The translations under genes were made by a program, and so were the position numbers. Below, piece by piece: positions 60,925 to 64,000 of a stretch of 64,000 nt of DNA. A model generated the notes under the pieces. The model was given only the letters and a program-made list of their open reading frames with translations. It searched no databases and was not told where the DNA came from. Origin of the DNA: Puffinus mauretanicus (taxonomy: Eukaryota > Chordata > Aves > Procellariiformes > Procellariidae); assembly GCA_023333565.1 (NCBI GenBank), contig JAJKFH010003627.1:7235501-7299500 (forward strand). The letters run 5' to 3'. Position 1 is the first letter of the stretch, and the number at the start of each line of letters is the position of its first letter.

Positions 60925-61905
60925 ACTTGCATGAAGGCAGAAGGGGTCTAGTAAAACAACAAAAAGGGGATTCTAGGATTCCTGGAAAGCATCCTGGCAA
61001 AATCCTGAGAAGCGTCATAAAATTCTTAGAAAGCAGAGAATTTCCTAGAAAGCAAAGAATTCTTCCTACAAAGAATCCTAGAAAATTTTGAGAAAACATT
61101 TGCAAAATTCCTGATGCACTCTAGGACAAAAGCACTCTAGGACATTCCAAAGCACTCTAGGACATTCCTAGAAAGCAATGTGAGAAATGGCTTGAAAGCA
61201 ACATGGGACATTCCTGGAAAGAAAAGGGGAGATTTCTAGCAAGCAATGTGGAAATTCCTAGGAAGAAACTTTAAAAGTCCTGGAAAGTAATACGAGAATT
61301 CCTAGAAATCATACTGAGATATTCCTTGGCAGAAACCTAAGAAATTCCCAGGAAGCACCCTGGGAAAATTCAAAAAAAGCAAAGGAGAAATTCCAGGAAA
61401 AGGAAGGAAAGATTCTTGGAAAACATCATGGGACATTCCTAGAAAGCAGAGGGGAGATTCCTGGAAAGCAACTGCAGTGTGGAAATGCCTAGAAAACATC
61501 ATGGGAGTTTCTAGAAAGCAACATGTGAAATTCCTGGAAAGCACCTGGGGACAATCCTAGAAGGCTAGAGGCAAATTCTTGGAAAGCAACCTGAGAAATT
61601 CCCAGAAAGCAACATGGAGTTTCCTAGAAAGAACTCTGGAAAATTCTGAGAAAAGGTGTGATGGATTCCTGAAAAGCACCGCAGGACATTCAGAGAAAGC
61701 AAAGTGGAAATTCCTAGAAAGCATCCCACAAAATTCCTAGAAAACAACACAGGGCATTCCTGAAAAATGTCCTGGGACATTCCTAGAAAGCAATGAGGAA
61801 ATTCCTGGAAAGAAATGCAAGAAATTCCTAGAAAGCACCCAGGGTAATTTCTAGAAAGTGATGTGGAGATTCCTACAAAGCGTTGGGGATGTTGCTAGAA
61901 AGCCC
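60925..61905. repeat. About 23 bp minisatellite with STAT-like palindromes
   Basis: Roughly 40 diverged tandem units of 22-24 bp with consensus ATTCCTAGAAAGCAACATGGG. By eye about twenty units keep TTCN3GAA: TTCCTAGAA about nine times, TTCCTGGAA about five times, plus variants TTCTTGGAA, TTCTTAGAA, TTCCCAGAA and TTCCAGGAA. The first lies at 60979-60987 and the last at 61826-61834. A local duplication of a gcactctaggacattcc block occurs at about 61114-61160. The minus strand reads as several hydrophobic open frames of eight-residue periodicity, which I regard as a by-product. Confidence 0.9.
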
Positions 61906-62329
61906 TGCCGATGCTGACTTTGAGGGGACGAACACGTGAGGGTGGCAGCAGACCTAGAGAGGATCAGGGGAGGTTGAGAAAGTCATGGTACCCCCAAGTA
62001 CCTGAGGGAGCTGGAGGTGAAAGGCAGAGGAGCAGCCCTCATCCTCAGGAAGGTCCAGCTCAGTGCTGGCATGGCTGGGGAGCAGGAATGTCACCTCAGA
62101 ACCCCAGGCTCACACATGAAAGCACACAAGGTCACATTAAGTCCACCCACACTGGTCCTGATCCACATGCGTCTAGTCTGTTCCTAGAAACCTCCAGTAA
62201 TGGATAAACTCCCTTTTCCTCACCAAGGTGACTCTGCACTTACCTCTCTCTGCTTCTGGGAGGGCTTTTCTTGGTGCTCAGCCTCAATCTCTCTACCTCC
62301 TTTTTCCTTCTGTCCTCTCGGGCACTGAG
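61906..62329. other. Spacer between minisatellite and CR1
   Basis: About 420 bp of unique, moderately GC-rich sequence. Nothing recognised. Confidence 0.5.
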
Positions 62330-62690
62330 AACGATGTGTTCCTGGGATACTTCAAGTTGGAAAGGAGCTCGGGAGGTCTCTAAGTCCAACCTCCAAAGCA
62401 GGGTCAGCTCTGAGTCAGACCACGTTGTTCAGGGCTTTGTCCACTCAGTCTTTAAATCCTCCAAGGAGAGACTGCAGAGCCCTTCTGGGCACCGGTCCCA
62501 CTGCTTGACTGTTGTCACAGGAAAAACTTCTGCCATATGGGGAGGATATATGTAACCAGTCTGAACCTCTCTTGTTCCCGATGATGTCCATTGCTGCTCA
62601 TTCTCCCACCATGCTCCACTGTGAAGAGCCTGACTTGGTCTTCTCCGTAACTTCCTCGCAAAAGCCTCCAGAGCACGTTCATAGCTGTCC
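62330..62690 (-). mobile_element. CR1 LINE 3' fragment, older subfamily
   Basis: The plus strand shows acttcaagttggaaaggagc, then cagggctttgtccactcagt, then an aaaaacttctgccatatgggg block. It then runs through gaacctctcttgttcccgat, ccatgctccactgtgaagagc and ttggtcttctccgtaacttcc. This order is that of a CR1 3'UTR plus the terminal coding region of an older subfamily, reverse complemented. It is well diverged and 5'-truncated. Confidence 0.88.
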
Positions 62691-64000
62691 GCACTGCCCG
62701 CGCAGCCCTCCCTTCCTCTCTGGCAGGCGATGGGCCCATCTGCCCGACTCCCTCAAGACCAGCTGTTTTTTTCCATGCCTTCTTCAGATGCTGTTTCTCA
62801 GCCCATTTCTGCTCAGGAGGAAGAAAAGATCACAGAGAAGTTGGTGGCATCACTTTTATGATGTTCCCCTCCCCAGCTGACTCAGCTGAGCAGGAAAAAC
62901 TCTCTGGGAGACAGCCTGGCAATTATCTCCAATGGGCCTCTGCACATCTGATTGACTTCCCTTTGCTTTCATGCCTGACACTTCAAACATCAGGGACGGC
63001 CAGGCAGGGGGAGGATTTGGCTAATGGAATGAAACAAGGACTCCAAAAAATATAGCTGCCTCATCTGGAAATAGAGCGTGTCCCCAGCTTCCCCACTGCG
63101 CTCAGCTTCCAGGTTACCGCCTGCATGCCCAGGCTTAACGGCACAGATAGTAATAATTTGTAAATAATTAATTGTGAGAGTGGCAGAGGCAGCACCAACG
63201 TCTCTTGCTGAAAACCAGCATGGGATGTGACCTCAGAAGGTGAAACCCACTCTTGGAGGCTCCTGTTAGGTGTGGAGAGGGATCTGACACATCCTAGGAA
63301 GACAGAGCTCATACCTCTGCCATTGTCCCCAGGAAGATCCTTCGACTGGTTTGTGCCTCAGTTTCTCCACCTGTCCCTCTTATCCAACCCATGTTTCAAC
63401 TGGGAATGGCTCCCACTACGTAGAAGGACAGTATCCAGCACAACAGTCCCTTGATCTCACCCAGCTACACAAATAAAACAGGCCTGGTTCTGGTCACTGG
63501 CAGGTGGCTGTGGTACAGCCCACATCTGAGGGTCAAGCCAAAAGCTCTTCTCCTCAGAGCCAGGTGGCTTCATCCATATTCCCATATTCCCCATGGCTAT
63601 GCCCAGTCACTGGTGTTAACTGGCCAGAAGGGTGTTAACTGGCATGGACCAAAGCAGTGCTAAGGAGCATGCTAATGATGAGAGAGGATGGACAAATGTG
63701 GGACACTGCCCTGGCTTTCTTAGTCACTAGTGTAGACATGGCCACCTTGGCCCCTCTGGGGCAACCTCTACCCTATGGGGGTAAGAGCAGACCCACACGA
63801 CCCGTTCCTTTCTGTCCACGCTGCTGTGGCTTTACTTTAACTGTAGCTCAGGTTGCAGGTGTCCAACTTGGGCTTAGGAAGAGCTGAGTTGAAGGCACCT
63901 CCCAGGGAATTGGTTTCAGCATCCCTATGTTCAACCTCCCCCACACCACCTGCAGAGCTTGTTGGGCATCTCTGTGGGATGGTGGCCGCTATCCAAGGGA
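62691..64000. other. Noncoding stretch to right edge
   Basis: No exon is recognised. A doubled ggtgttaactggc motif lies at 63612-63644. An AT-rich patch with AATAATTAATTG lies near 63150-63180. The window ends without a gene boundary. Confidence 0.5.

Noticed and set aside
61302..61780. Minus-strand repetitive hydrophobic frames (NFLGxxxLLS-like)
   Set aside because: They arise from the 23 bp minisatellite and are interrupted by stops wherever unit length drifts. There is no start context or splice structure.
1..64000. tRNA, rRNA, snRNA, CRISPR, retroviral LTRs, prokaryotic signals
   Set aside because: I looked for characteristic tRNA box sequences, regularly spaced exact repeats and paired terminal repeats and saw none that could be supported. 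Short noncoding RNAs could be missed by eye.

Overview
This window is nuclear DNA from a vertebrate, almost certainly a bird. CR1 retrotransposon pieces recur on both strands (about 11.6, 13.1, 18.6, 28.1, 28.7, 54.2, 55.4 and 62.3 kb). Several keep the avian-type CR1 3' end with its short ATTCTATG-like motif. The one confident gene has short exons, large introns and consensus GT..AG splice sites. There is no operon structure, CRISPR array or prokaryotic feature.

The left end (about 1 to 4.5 kb) holds the 5' part of RAD54L on the minus strand. Five coding exons can be assembled with correct splice sites and compatible phases. They encode about the first 136 residues of the RAD54 recombination ATPase. 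The ATPase/helicase core lies beyond the left edge. Exon 1 contributes only the initiator ATG and sits in a CpG island (about 3.95 to 4.8 kb) with an E2F-type site and a GC box. A plus-strand ATG 130 bp away begins a possible divergent coding exon, which I do not recognise.

From about 4.8 kb to 64 kb I find no protein-coding exon that I can name. This looks like one long, gene-poor intergenic region, or introns of an unrecognised transcript. It holds dispersed CR1 fragments, homopolymer and dinucleotide tracts, and several AT-rich, homeodomain-motif-rich patches that resemble conserved noncoding elements (about 10.6, 27.2 and 35.5 kb). It also has a few isolated CpG clusters (about 7.9, 26.4, 35.7 and 55.0 kb).

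Two long degenerate minisatellites stand out. One (52.66 to 54.19 kb) is a pyrimidine-rich array with 16 to 19 bp units that runs in frame into a broken CR1 reverse-transcriptase fragment. The other (60.93 to 61.9 kb) is a roughly 23 bp array in which about twenty units carry a TTCN3GAA palindrome, the STAT/GAS consensus. That second array is the most interesting structure here that gene annotation does not explain.
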